32,216 nucleotides of DNA, from the NCBI GenBank assembly GCA_016926235.1, contig JAFGOZ010000622.1, positions 1 through 32,216 of the forward strand, in the 5' to 3' direction. Position 1 is the stretch's first letter. Each line of letters begins with the position of its first letter. The position numbers and the translations under genes were made by a program. This stretch comes from Bacteroidales bacterium (lineage in GTDB: Bacteria; Bacteroidota; Bacteroidia; Bacteroidales; UBA10428). Below, one piece after another: positions 1 through 8,816 of this stretch. The notes beneath the pieces are model-generated. The model made no database searches, was not told where the DNA came from, and was given only the letters and a program-made list of their open reading frames with translations.

Positions 1-1
1 A

Positions 2-910
2 ATCTCTTTAAGTACAAGTGCACAGATAAAATTAAGAACTGATGGGAAAATTGGATTAGGAACATTAACTCCATCAAAAGATTTAGAAATAAAGAGAAAT
101 AACATTCTCTTTAATTTTGATAATTCATATTCCCCTGCAGATTTAACACTTCAGATTTATTATGATATGCCGCAGTTTTACCCTACTATTTCTGGTAAAG
201 GATTTCTTGGTACATATGACAAACGCTGGGGATATGCATACTTTACTAGACTTTATTCTGTATACCACTACACTATTTCATCAGACGCAAGACTTAAAAC
301 AAACCTGGAACCAGTGTCAAACTCATTGGATAAAGTTTTAAAAATGAAAGCATATACTTATGATTTAAATATAGATCAATTGGAAAATAACGAAGAAAAA
401 TCTGCAAATACAACAAATCAGTCACAAATAGGCTTTTTAGCACAGGATCTGTTAAAATTTATTCCTGAAGTAGTTGAGTATGACTCAGCAGCAGATGAAT
501 ATGGAGTAAAATATGGAGCAATTGTACCTGTTTTGGCAGAAGCTATCAAAGAACAAAATAATATTATCATGGAGCTTATCAAAGAAGTCGAAAAGCTAAA
601 AGATAAGGAGAAGAGTGATGAAAAGATAAGTGAAACAGAATCCAATACCCCATTTCTTATTGGTCAGAATCAGCCAAATCCATTTAATGAATATACAGAT
701 ATACAATTTTATATTCCAAATGAAATAAAATCGGCAGTATTTTTTGTATATGATCTTCAGGGCAAGCAAATAATGAGTAGAAAAATTATTGAGAGAGGAA
801 ATGGAGAGATAATAATATATAGCTCAGAACTACAGCCCGGTATGTACAATTATCTAATAATAGCTGATGGTAACATTATTGGTACAAAGCAAATGATCCT
901 CACAAGGTAA
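2..910 (+). CDS. Tail-fibre-like protein: S74 chaperone domain plus T9SS sorting domain (5' partial)
   Basis: The frame is open from base 2, so the gene begins before the window; the first ATG at 167 is internal. The upstream part has the GKIGLGT-type pattern of collagen-like or tail-fibre proteins. The motif SDARLK, 38 residues after that ATG, opens a peptidase S74 intramolecular chaperone domain; IGFLAQDL and YGAIVPVLAEAIKEQ are its later blocks, ending in a coiled coil. S74 domains assist trimer folding and then cut themselves off at the Ser of this motif (family knowledge). The last ~80 residues (QNQPNPFNEYT, then YDLQGK and LQPGMYNYLI) form a type A T9SS sorting domain, so the protein is probably exported and anchored or released by type IX secretion. 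A strong terminator follows. The family is clear; the cargo domain lies outside the window. Confidence 0.9.
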   Translation: MSLSTSAQIKLRTDGKIGLGTLTPSKDLEIKRNNILFNFDNSYSPADLTLQIYYDMPQFYPTISGKGFLGTYDKRWGYAYFTRLYSVYHYTISSDARLKTNLEPVSNSLDKVLKMKAYTYDLNIDQLENNEEKSANTTNQSQIGFLAQDLLKFIPEVVEYDSAADEYGVKYGAIVPVLAEAIKEQNNIIMELIKEVEKLKDKEKSDEKISETESNTPFLIGQNQPNPFNEYTDIQFYIPNEIKSAVFFVYDLQGKQIMSRKIIERGNGEIIIYSSELQPGMYNYLIIADGNIIGTKQMILTR

Positions 911-946
911 AACAATATTATTTAAACGGATAAATAATATATTATT

Positions 947-984
947 AAAGAGGCTATCTTGATGGTAAAGATAGCCTCTTTATT
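947..984 (+). terminator. Rho-independent terminator after the S74/T9SS gene
   Basis: Perfect 14-bp inverted repeat, arms 947-960 and 968-981 with a 7-base loop. The arm begins AAAG and the other ends CTTT, so it could work in both directions. It starts 36 bases after the stop codon at 910. Confidence 0.85.
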
Positions 985-1037
985 CACCATTTATAAAATT
1001 AAAGATTGAACTTCAATTTTATTGTGTATCATGAATT

Positions 1038-1226
1038 TTAATAACTTTCTAAATCAGAAATTTTAAAGAAATGTAATTCACCTCTCTCTATATAAACGAT
1101 ATAGCCTTTAGACTCTAATTTTTTGATGGTTTTCTTAAGTTGCTCCGTTTCAATTTTAAGTTTTTCTCTTTCAACCTTTGGTGAATGCGTCTCACTTGCT
1201 CCAAAGTGTTGGTCTGCTATTGCTCA
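1038..1226 (-). pseudogene. 3' remnant of an unknown gene, cut off at the RAYT insertion
   Basis: On the minus strand an open frame runs from just inside the left REP (stop TGA at 1224-1226) to a TAA at 1038-1040, about 61 codons with no convincing start. The residues look like real protein: a charged helical stretch (KVEREKLKIETEQLKKTIKK) followed by GYIVYIERGELHFFKISD. It ends next to the REP/RAYT unit, so it may be the tail of a gene broken by that insertion. I do not recognise the family. Confidence 0.4.
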
Positions 1227-1228
1227 TA

Positions 1229-1253
1229 AATGGCGCAAGCGTCGCGCTTGTGC
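1229..1253 (+). repeat. REP palindrome, left copy
   Basis: GC-rich imperfect palindrome (GGCGCAAGCG, three bases, CGCTTGTGCC-like) in an AT-rich spacer. Its 25 bases are the exact reverse complement of 1872-1896, so two REPs in opposite orientation flank the transposase gene, the usual layout of a REP/RAYT unit. Confidence 0.85.
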
Positions 1254-1304
1254 TTATGTAAACTGTATTTATAATTTTCAGCTGTTAATTTTTACCTTTA
1301 GACT

Positions 1305-1853
1305 ATGAGTCGCAAATACAAATTCAGAGATCAGAATGCGATTTATTTCGTTAGCTTCGCAATCATTTATTGGATCGATGTATTTACCCGGCCGGTCTAT
1401 CGTCATCTTTTAGTTGATTCAATTAATTATTGCATACATAATAAAGGTCTTATTGTATATGCATGGTGCATTATGACCAACCATGTTCATATGATCATAG
1501 GAACTGACGATAAGAAACTGCAAGATATCATGCGTGATTTGAAAGGATATACATCCCGTAAATTAATTAAAACTATTGAAGAAAATTTCCAGGAAAGCCG
1601 GCGTGAGTGGATGTTGAAGATGATGAAAAAAGCAGGGCAAATGAATGGTAACAATGAGAAATATCAATTTTGGCAACAGCACAACCATCCAATTGTATTA
1701 AACAATACTGATATTTTTGAACAGAAGCTTAACTATATACATAATAATCCTGTTGAGGAAGAGATCGTGGAAAATCCGGAAGATTATTTGTATAGTAGTG
1801 CAAAGGATTATGCTGATGAAAAAGGACTGGTATTGGTAACTTTGCCATGGTAG
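1305..1853 (+). CDS. REP-associated tyrosine transposase (RAYT, Y1/IS200-like)
   Basis: 182 residues. RAYTs are HUH single-strand endonucleases that cut at REP hairpins. The metal-binding HUH signature is NHVHMII at about residues 59-65, and the nucleophile candidate is the Tyr of KLNYIHNNPV near residue 143, with the usual HNNPV following. The N-terminus (MSRKYKFRDQNAIYFVSF) fits the family. Length is normal and no lesion is seen, so it may be active. Perfectly matched inverted REPs lie 51 bases upstream and 18 bases downstream, so gene and REPs look like one module. Gene remnants sit on both sides. Confidence 0.9.
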   Translation: MSRKYKFRDQNAIYFVSFAIIYWIDVFTRPVYRHLLVDSINYCIHNKGLIVYAWCIMTNHVHMIIGTDDKKLQDIMRDLKGYTSRKLIKTIEENFQESRREWMLKMMKKAGQMNGNNEKYQFWQQHNHPIVLNNTDIFEQKLNYIHNNPVEEEIVENPEDYLYSSAKDYADEKGLVLVTLPW

Positions 1854-1871
1854 AAACATTGTTTAATACAG

Positions 1872-1896
1872 GCACAAGCGCGACGCTTGCGCCATT
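1872..1896 (-). repeat. REP palindrome, right copy
   Basis: Exact reverse complement of 1229-1253 over 25 bases, 18 bases after the RAYT stop codon. With the left copy it gives a REP-RAYT-inverse REP unit of about 670 bp. Confidence 0.85.
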
Positions 1897-1906
1897 AAGG
1901 GGTGAA

Positions 1907-2053
1907 AACTGGAATAAAATAGAAAATTCCCTGGAAGTCTCCGCTTATCATCACAATGTTCTCGGCGGTTTTTTAAGTTTACGTATCGGACTATGTTCCA
2001 TGGGTAAAGGATCGGTAAGGTTTAAAAACTTTGTTTATAAGGCTGTACAATAA
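1907..2053 (+). pseudogene. 3' remnant of a GH43-type glycoside hydrolase (C-terminal beta-sandwich)
   Basis: The last ~48 codons of the frame ending at 2053 contain LEVSAYHHN, GGFLSLRIGL and GKGSVRFKNFVYKA. This resembles the C-terminal concanavalin-like module of some family 43 glycosidases, as I remember it. The frame continues upstream only through REP and RAYT tail sequence, so the catalytic part is missing. The natural reading is that the RAYT unit, or a deletion next to it, removed the front of the gene. The family call is from memory of the motif and is only moderately sure. Confidence 0.45.
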
Positions 2054-2699
2054 AACGTGTTTTTTACTCCTCATAATACAAACATTTCATTTCCTCCCAT
2101 GGCGTAAGCTTGCCTGATAAGAAAATAAAAAATAACGGGAAGATATGCAAAAAGTCTTTTTTGTTACTTCGTGACATCCTTCGTGGTAAAAAAATTATAA
2201 CCACAAAGAGCCCAAAGTACCTCACAAAGGCATCAAAGATTCAGTATATACAGAAATGCCATTAAGGAACTTTCTATTGCTCGGCATAAATAACGACGAT
2301 ATTGTTGTCATTTAATGTATTCATGGAATTCTCCGTGGTTTGTTTAAACTGTTTACTATGGATATGGGTTTTTTCCTGGAGTGCACAAATACCAGTATTT
2401 CAGAATGTGAATCCCTGATTTTTATATGTGAATTATTATTCATTTTATGGTTCTGCAGAACAAAGAATTTAACGGTATTATTAATTTCATTGAATTTTAT
2501 GATTACCTCAATAGTTTTTCCCGATTCACAGTGAACAATAGCTTAAAGTTATTTTTTTGTTAGAAAGCAGATCAGGGTCTCAAGCCATAATGAAAAAACC
2601 TTTTTCAAGATGAGTATTCTCTGTACAGATCAGATGTATTTTTCTTATATTTTTTATGCTTGAGGAGTTTTTAACACCATAAGCATGCGATCTGTTTTT
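2054..2699. other. Gene-free spacer with a dispersed-repeat fragment
   Basis: No convincing gene. Around 2160-2235 there is an imperfect inverted repeat built from TTCGTG...CTTCGTGGTAA and ACCACAAAGAGCCCAAAG...CTCACAAAGG, a type of short repeat common in Bacteroidota spacers. At 2098-2113 a GGCGTAAGCTTGCC stretch slightly resembles the REP palindrome. A 64-codon frame at 2340-2534 has no protein-like character or ribosome site. Confidence 0.5.
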
Positions 2700-3981
2700 T
2701 TATAGTTTTTTCAGTACATTCCCGAACAGAATACTGTAAGGTGTTGTGCGATTATTCCAACCCATAACAATTGTGGTGGCAACAATTTCTTCCGCAGCCC
2801 GTAAAATCCTGTTTGTAATATTGCTGTCAATTTGTGTACCCGGTTTATAGATAAAATTAGTGTGTAAAGACTTTATCAATTCCTTGATCATTTCATTATT
2901 CTCACTGATTTTTTCTCTTACTTCCTTGTATTTAGGAAAAACAGTAAGAGGGTAAACGGGGAAATTGTTTTCTTCATTTTTTATCAACCCTGCAAATTCG
3001 AGAAGGTTTTCGGAACTTGCAGGTTTTGTGATCGATACAAGTATCTTTTCCCTGTTCCTCGTATTCAAAGCCGGACTCAGGAAATCCCCTGAAATAATTC
3101 CTTTTCCGGCTTTCCGAGTTATATACGAACTAATGATATTTGTAACAAGTATTAGAATCACCGTGTTGTTATGAACTGCTTCGGGAATGATCCCCATATT
3201 AAAAACAATTAAAATAATGGCTATTGCAGAGGCTGCTCTTGAAACACTGAGACCAAACAACAGATTGGTTTTTGTTCGGAATATCCTAAATACCATTCTG
3301 GTTAAGAGGGCAGCAAAAAATTCACCGGCAACTGCCATAACAATCATAATGATCAGCAGTGCGATTTGAAAGGTTTGGTTTACATATACTTTAAAACTTA
3401 CCAGAATCCCTATTGAAATTAAAAAGAAAGGAATGAAAAGACTATTTACGATAAATTCAATACGTCTGTAAAGTGTTGAAGTACTAATAATGTGACGGTT
3501 TAAGACCAATCCACACTATTTCCAATCGTCCCAGTTTAGGATATGAAATCAGGGTATGCGAAGAAAGCATGACTGCCACAAGCCAGGATGTACAAATAAC
3601 GTAATTCAGAACGTGTCTGCAGACAACATAGCCGAGAACAAATGGTATAGCGAACGATGCGGGGCCAATGAATATACTTTTAAGTTTATTGTCAACAAAA
3701 TCAATAAGGTCGATTTCCAAACCGACAGGAAACATTAAATACAGCAACCCGATTGTTTCCGGTAAGCTTAATTCCAGATCGGGAGAAACAAGATTAAAGC
3801 CATGAGTACCGATCAGAGCGACGCTTAAAAGTAATCCGACAATTGACGGAATTTTTATCCTTTCAAAAAATACCAGGGCAATAAGCAGTATAAACAGGAT
3901 AAGGGTAATTATAAGAACCGGTTCGTCGAAAGGAATTTTGAACGATAGTATGTATAAAACCGTACATTCATCCCGGTTGAA
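2700..3981 (-). pseudogene. Cation/proton antiporter (CPA2/KefB-like), internally deleted and frameshifted
   Basis: Read from high to low coordinates. An open frame from 3981 gives the N-terminal half of a CPA2 exchanger: a helix rich in Leu/Ile, then RIKIPSIVGLLLS, LLYLMFPVGLEIDL and SSHTLISYPKLGRLEIV. About 10 codons later it hits a stop (3484). A second frame from about 3509 resumes with NSLFIPFFLISIGILV, the later half of the transporter, then a cytosolic Usp-like tail (KILVSITKPASSE) to 2700. Compared with intact relatives, roughly 130 residues between the two halves are missing, including the central helices, and the frame shifts at the junction. The first half also lacks a usable start codon after the upstream TAA at 3982. 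It cannot be a working transporter. Confidence 0.8.
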
Positions 3982-4192
3982 TTATTGGGTAATTTAAAAA
4001 GATCTTTTAACCTTAGTTAAACTCATCCGCCACAAATGTCCGATTAGCTGAAAAGTAAGCAAATGAAATTTATTCAACTCATCACAATCTTTCTTAACTT
4101 CCATAATCGATCATGGCAAATTTAATATGACTTTAATGATCTCCCTGATCGGATGAAGTTTACAATTACAATAAATAAATAACTTAGTCATC

Positions 4193-4621
4193 ATGGAAAC
4201 TCAAAATAAACTAATAGTCAAAGATTATATCGAGAAGGTCGTTAATACCGGATATATTGATATACTGCAGAAATATATCTCTCCTGATTATGTTGAGGTT
4301 TTTAATAATAAGAAACATGAAATAGGAATTGAGGGTGCTAAGGAACATGTTACCGGTGTCAGAAGAACATATCCCGACCTGAAATTATATATTGATAAAC
4401 AAATAGCCGAAGGGGAATGGGTGGCAACCTGTTACACGATGACGGGTACTCATTCGGGTTCATGGATGGGAATGAAACCTACCGGAAAGAAGATGATGGT
4501 AACCGGAGTGAATATTAACAGGGTTGTTAACGGTAAAATTGTTGAACACGGAGGTGCGGCCAATATGTTTGAAGGGTTTTTAAATATCGGAGCGATTAAG
4601 ATTATGGGAGAAAATAAATAA
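4193..4621 (+). CDS. SnoaL-like / ester cyclase family protein
   Basis: 142 residues, a single NTF2-like fold domain. Visible family marks are the N-terminal helix with KDYIEKVVNTGYIDILQKY, then PDYVEVFN, the TYPDLKLYIDKQIAEGEWVA strand pair and the GTHSGSWMGMKPTGKK loop before a final VNGKIVEHGG hairpin. SnoaL-like proteins range from polyketide cyclases to uncharacterised small-molecule binders, so the substrate cannot be named. No signal peptide, so cytoplasmic. It is followed after 19 bases by an NAD(P)-binding oxidoreductase, probably as a two-gene operon. The stop is TAA. Confidence 0.8.
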   Translation: METQNKLIVKDYIEKVVNTGYIDILQKYISPDYVEVFNNKKHEIGIEGAKEHVTGVRRTYPDLKLYIDKQIAEGEWVATCYTMTGTHSGSWMGMKPTGKKMMVTGVNINRVVNGKIVEHGGAANMFEGFLNIGAIKIMGENK

Positions 4622-4640
4622 TATATAAATAATAATAATC

Positions 4641-5312
4641 ATGAAAATACTTTTACTTGGTGCAACAGGAAGAACCGGAAATCAAATCATTGAAGAGGCT
4701 GTTAAAAGAGGGCATAAGATATCTGCCATTGCCCGTGATCCCGGGAAGCTAAAAGATTATAAAATAGACGTCACACAGGGCACGCCTTATGATTATGAAA
4801 CTGTAGAGAAAGCAATTGCCGGTTGCGATGCAGTGATCAATACGTTGAATGTCTCCAGGAAATCAGACAATCCCTGGGCACCTCTGAGAGCTCCTGTGGA
4901 TATGATATCAAGATCTGCATCCAATGCTGTTAAAGCAATGGAGAAAGCAGGCATTAAAAGATTTGTTGCATTAGGAGCAATTGGTGCCGGGCACTCCTGG
5001 AAAAAAATGCCGGCAATTCTCAAATTCGTGGTTTCAATAAGCAAACTTAAATATGCATTCCGCGACCATGGGAAACAGGAGGAAGTACTTGAAAACTCAT
5101 CTGTTGACTACACTGTTTGCAGGGCTCCGATGCTTTCCGATAAGAAGAACGATACCGGAGCCGTTGCAACACCTGAGGGAGTTAAGCCGGTAAGCATGGT
5201 TCTGAACAGGAACACAGCGGCGGAGTTCTTTCTGGATATCATTGAAAAGAATGAACATATCAGGGAAACTATCAGTATTTCTAATAAACCTTCAACGCAA
5301 AAAAAGAAATAA
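4641..5312 (+). CDS. NAD(P)-binding oxidoreductase, NmrA/atypical SDR type
   Basis: 223 residues. The N-terminus MKILLLGATGRTGNQI carries the Rossmann loop GxxGxxG at residues 7-13, typical of atypical short-chain dehydrogenases (NAD(P)H-binding, PF13460-like). Later blocks are GCDAVINTLN, KRFVALGAIGAG and DYTVCRAPMLSD. The YxxxK catalytic pair of classical SDRs is not obvious, as usual in this subfamily, so it could be an epimerase-like reductase or a redox-sensing protein. It follows the SnoaL-like gene by 19 bases in the same direction, suggesting they act on the same small molecule (inference). Confidence 0.82.
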   Translation: MKILLLGATGRTGNQIIEEAVKRGHKISAIARDPGKLKDYKIDVTQGTPYDYETVEKAIAGCDAVINTLNVSRKSDNPWAPLRAPVDMISRSASNAVKAMEKAGIKRFVALGAIGAGHSWKKMPAILKFVVSISKLKYAFRDHGKQEEVLENSSVDYTVCRAPMLSDKKNDTGAVATPEGVKPVSMVLNRNTAAEFFLDIIEKNEHIRETISISNKPSTQKKK

Positions 5313-5423
5313 TTTATTAACGGATCATTATTCGACAAAACTTATTGTCCTTGGTGAAAACCAAACCTCATGCTTTTTTAATTTCTTAACTGGAAGAAAG
5401 AAGCATCATCATAACAGAAACTC

Positions 5424-6259
5424 ATGAAATTTAAAATAATAATCATTAAAATATTTGTTTGTTGTTCTTAGACAAGTTTGTTAAAAGCTCATGCAGTTGC
5501 GGAAATAAGTCTGACAGATGAAACAATGCTGCATCCTGCAGATGCTTTTACAGCTTATGCATTCAAAAAAAGAGAGTTTGAATACAATCAGGCGTTAACT
5601 CATTACCCAAGACGGGTCTGGTGCGGGATAACAAACAGAATTACTGCCAAACTAGATCTGGAGTGCTGGCTTGGAGGTGTCCCGGGTTTTAATTTCAGGA
5701 TCGGAATAATAAATTAAAAAAACCTTATTTCTTACGTTGCCTTCGAAACAATATTCCAGCATATAAAGGACGAACAGGACCAGTTTCATAATCTTGATTA
5801 CCTGGAAATAGGGCGACAGGGAGTGAATTGGTATAACCATATCAATATGAGTTGGAGAATACATGGCAATTGGCATATCCACCTGTCAGCGGGAGCAACT
5901 TATGCCGATTCTGTATCTTTCTCCAACACAGATAGCGTGAATTATAACGATAATTCTTTTAATAATACTATCAGCTCTGTTATTTCAGCATGCATCGACT
6001 ACAATATAACAAGCTGGATCACCCTGAATTCAACAGCATCCTATGGTTCAACTTTCCTCTATGCTGACAACATCAGGAAGCAAAAAATTGTTGTGCCAAC
6101 AAGGGTAGCACCATTTATAAAAAGCAAATGAGGATTTTTAAATTCATTCAGAATAGAGATTACATTTTTACATGCATATTTTGAAGATGCAAAAGAAAGT
6201 ATAACAGGACCTATAGGATTTGTATACTGGCAGTGGAACTGGAATAAGAGAAAAAAGTA
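5424..6259 (+). pseudogene. Outer-membrane beta-barrel-like protein with three in-frame stops
   Basis: One frame runs 278 codons from ATG 5424 to TAA 6257-6259 without any shift, but is interrupted by TAG (5469-5471), TAA (5715-5717) and TGA (6129-6131). Protein-like sequence continues across each stop: an N-terminal hydrophobic signal, MLHPADAFTAY, LDLECWLGGVPGFNFRIGI, then after the TAA AFETIFQHIKDEQDQF and NWYNHINMSWRIHGNWHIHL, and after the TGA RIEITFLHAYFEDAKES and GFVYWQWNWNK. Alternating aromatic strands suggest an outer-membrane barrel. All three stop codons are also used as normal terminators of intact neighbours, so the code is not reassigned. It is best read as a young pseudogene. 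Confidence 0.75.
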
Positions 6260-6431
6260 AAGAAAAATTCAGGTTAGTAAATTCATATTTTGATAAAGCA
6301 TAATATTAATTATATTGTTAAATTTTGTTTCATAAAATCTGAACGTTCATATTTTGAAAGTGTATTGTAAGTGAAACTGTTTCAAAGACACGTGTTGGTA
6401 TTAATAATATTTGTAACTAAAAACAATAAAC

Positions 6432-7616
6432 ATGAAACGATCAATATATGCACTTTTAATATCAGTTATCTTTTTTAATCCGGCCGGCGCACAAAAGCCG
6501 GAGAAGATTTACTCAATTGCCAAAGCAGATAAACCTCATAGTTACTTTGTTGAACAGGCTGAATTATGGTGGAAAGAAATTGAGGCAGATGAAAGCAATG
6601 AAATAGCATGGAGAAACTACTACAAAGCAAACCGATATGCAATGATGACCTTCTATCAGTGCGTTACTCCGGAATGCGAGAAGTATAAATCGTGGCTGGA
6701 AGAAAGTGAATATCTAAAGGAAGCTGAAGACATAAAAGCTTTAATAAATAAGGCAATCCCCAATACATTCACATATTATATTTTCATAAAGGAAGGTTAC
6801 CCGAACGATGAGCAAAGATTCAGGGCATTACAAAATGCTTATGATCTGGAACCCGATAATCCCGATACCTATGATGAGTTTGTTGTGTTCTATGAATCAA
6901 ACAACGATATGGAAGGAAGGGCTGAGTTCAACCAGAAATGGTTTAAATCAAATGAGCTTTCAGTAGGTATTCTGAATTATAATTATAATGTTTTAATGAG
7001 TATGCGTGATGATGGTGCTATTCTTGCATTTGGCGATAATGATACTTTCCCGATCTGGATGTTGCAGGATGTTTTAAATATCCGTCCGGATGTTACGGTA
7101 ATGAATGTACATCTTCTGTCAATTCACGACTACCGCGAGAGGATCTTTAAAAAGCTGAACATTCCGGATCTTCCGGGAGAATTTCCGAAAGGTTCAACAG
7201 CCGAAAGTCAAAAGGAAATCATTGACCACATTATAAAGAATAAACCTGCCGGCTTACCATTGTATATAGGTACTCCCGCATGGAAGCAATTCAAGGAATA
7301 CGATGAGGATCTCTATATAGTCGGACTTGCCCTGGAGTATTCGGAAGAAAATATTGATAACATTGCCCTGCTGAAAAACAATTTTGAAAATAAATATGCT
7401 TTGGATTATATCAGGAATCAGTTCAGTTACGATATTAGCCAGGGGATAGTAAACAGGATCAACGTAAATTATCTGCCGGGAATCATTAAATTATATGAAC
7501 ATTATAAATTAAGCGGAGAAACCGAAAATGCCGAACATATTAAAACATTAGGACTTGTGATTGCCGAAAGGGGAGGTGAAGACTGGCAAAAGAAAGTGGC
7601 AGAATTATTCGAATAA
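6432..7616 (+). CDS. Secreted helical (TPR-like) protein with a GDNDTFP motif
   Basis: 394 residues with a signal peptide (hydrophobic 4-20, cleavage near GAQK). Residues 40-175 are helical and TPR-like (RALQNAYDLEPDNPDTYDEF). Residues 201-230 hold GDNDTFPIWMLQDV followed by RPDVTVMNVHLL. This block is the same as in the C-terminal soluble part of DUF2723 family membrane proteins, though here no multi-helix membrane part exists. Function is unknown; the family suggests an envelope or periplasmic role. The sigma factor gene starts 4 bases after the stop, so it is probably the first gene of a sigma/anti-sigma operon. Confidence 0.7.
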   Translation: MKRSIYALLISVIFFNPAGAQKPEKIYSIAKADKPHSYFVEQAELWWKEIEADESNEIAWRNYYKANRYAMMTFYQCVTPECEKYKSWLEESEYLKEAEDIKALINKAIPNTFTYYIFIKEGYPNDEQRFRALQNAYDLEPDNPDTYDEFVVFYESNNDMEGRAEFNQKWFKSNELSVGILNYNYNVLMSMRDDGAILAFGDNDTFPIWMLQDVLNIRPDVTVMNVHLLSIHDYRERIFKKLNIPDLPGEFPKGSTAESQKEIIDHIIKNKPAGLPLYIGTPAWKQFKEYDEDLYIVGLALEYSEENIDNIALLKNNFENKYALDYIRNQFSYDISQGIVNRINVNYLPGIIKLYEHYKLSGETENAEHIKTLGLVIAERGGEDWQKKVAELFE

Positions 7617-7620
7617 ATCC

Positions 7621-8154
7621 ATGCAGTTATTTTCAGACGAACAATTAATAGAAATATACAGAACAATAAAAGGTAATCAGAAGCGAAAAGCTTTTGATTA
7701 CCTGTATTTAAGACATGTCGACGGTCTGATTAACTATTTGTTCTTTGCACTTGGCAGGGACGCAGAGAAGGCAAAGGATTTTGCACATGACCTGTTCGTG
7801 AAAATTCTGGAATCGCCTGAAAAGTTCAATTCTGAGAAGCAATTTAAACCGTGGGTGTTCAGGATTGCTTCTAACATGTGTAAAAATGAATACAGAAGGC
7901 AGTCTGTTATAAGTAAATATCAGGATCATGTGTTAAGTACAGCACAGGAATATGAGATTCTTAGTGATAGTGAGATCAGACTGAGCGAGTGTATTAAAAA
8001 GTTGTCACCGGAGCAACGGTCGTTGATAGTATTAAGATTTAAAATTAAACTAAGTATTAAAGAGATTGCTGAAATATATGAATGTCCCGAAGGAACCATT
8101 AAATCCAGGTTGTTTTATTCTACAAGGGAATTATCAAAACAATTTAAAGAGTAA
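7621..8154 (+). CDS. ECF-type RNA polymerase sigma factor
   Basis: 177 residues from ATG 7621; an upstream in-frame TTG at 7561 would overlap the previous gene and is unlikely. Region 2 is visible as FAHDLFVKILES then PWVFRIASNMCKNEYRR, and region 4 as SPEQRSLIVLRF with the helix-turn-helix IKEIAEIYECPEGTIKSRL. ECF sigmas redirect RNA polymerase to envelope or stress genes (family knowledge). The gene lies 4 bases after a secreted protein and 3 bases before a membrane protein that fits an anti-sigma factor, so the three are likely co-transcribed. Confidence 0.93.
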   Translation: MQLFSDEQLIEIYRTIKGNQKRKAFDYLYLRHVDGLINYLFFALGRDAEKAKDFAHDLFVKILESPEKFNSEKQFKPWVFRIASNMCKNEYRRQSVISKYQDHVLSTAQEYEILSDSEIRLSECIKKLSPEQRSLIVLRFKIKLSIKEIAEIYECPEGTIKSRLFYSTRELSKQFKE

Positions 8155-8157
8155 GTC

Positions 8158-8757
8158 ATGGAAAAAGATAAACATATTGAGAAAATATATGAGCTAGTTG
8201 AGTTATACGATTTTGATGAGCTCTCAGAAGACGACAGATCATTTGTACTGGAGCATATCTCAGTTGAAGAGTATAGCAGGATGCGCGAAACAATTACCGA
8301 GACAAAGAACCTGTTTGAAAAAAGCGAAATCACGTACAGGAAGGACAGATCATTTAAGGTGAAGAAAATTATAGCATACCCGGTTGAACTTTATAAAATT
8401 GCTGCGCTTCTTATTTTATTCTTTGGCACAGGGTATACAATTTCAAGTCTGAATTATTCCCATAAAAGAAAATTAATTGCCGCTACTGATACGATATATA
8501 CAAACCATGTTGATACTTTCGTGGTCGAAAAGACGGATACAATAGAAATTATTAAGGAAAGGCTGGTGTACAGGGACAATAACCTGAATCAGAATTATAC
8601 GACACAGATCGGTAATGAAGCTGAAATAATAAATAACACAAGAGATTGCTCAAAGGATATTTGTCCGGGTGATATTGCGTTGCTCAGCAAAAGAAAAACT
8701 ACCGGAGATTTTTCAAAAGATACATCTCTGACACAGTTTATCGTAGCAGTGAACTGA
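8158..8757 (+). CDS. Probable membrane-bound anti-sigma factor
   Basis: 199 residues, starting 3 bases after the sigma factor stop. The acidic N-terminal ~75 residues (ELYDFDELSEDDRSFVLEHI) are cytosolic, a single transmembrane helix lies at about 80-97 (IAALLILFFGTGYTI), and about 100 residues face the periplasm. This topology and position are those of Bacteroidota anti-sigma factors, but no zinc-binding HxxxCxxC motif is present, so the assignment rests on context. The periplasmic part (VDTFVVEKTDTIEIIKE) has no recognised domain. Confidence 0.65.
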   Translation: MEKDKHIEKIYELVELYDFDELSEDDRSFVLEHISVEEYSRMRETITETKNLFEKSEITYRKDRSFKVKKIIAYPVELYKIAALLILFFGTGYTISSLNYSHKRKLIAATDTIYTNHVDTFVVEKTDTIEIIKERLVYRDNNLNQNYTTQIGNEAEIINNTRDCSKDICPGDIALLSKRKTTGDFSKDTSLTQFIVAVN

Positions 8758-8816
8758 TAATATTATTCATTGCCACTGTAATATGGTAACCCCCGTTAGT
8801 GTTGATAAGATGTCTT

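Noticed and set aside
2340..2534. 64-codon frame in the spacer
   Set aside because: Phe/Leu/Ile-rich composition expected of AT-rich noncoding DNA, no ribosome site, no family.
5424..6259. Stop-codon reassignment or programmed readthrough
   Set aside because: TAA, TAG and TGA all end intact genes in this window (for example 910, 13198 and 29161), and three different stops inside one gene do not fit a single reassigned codon.
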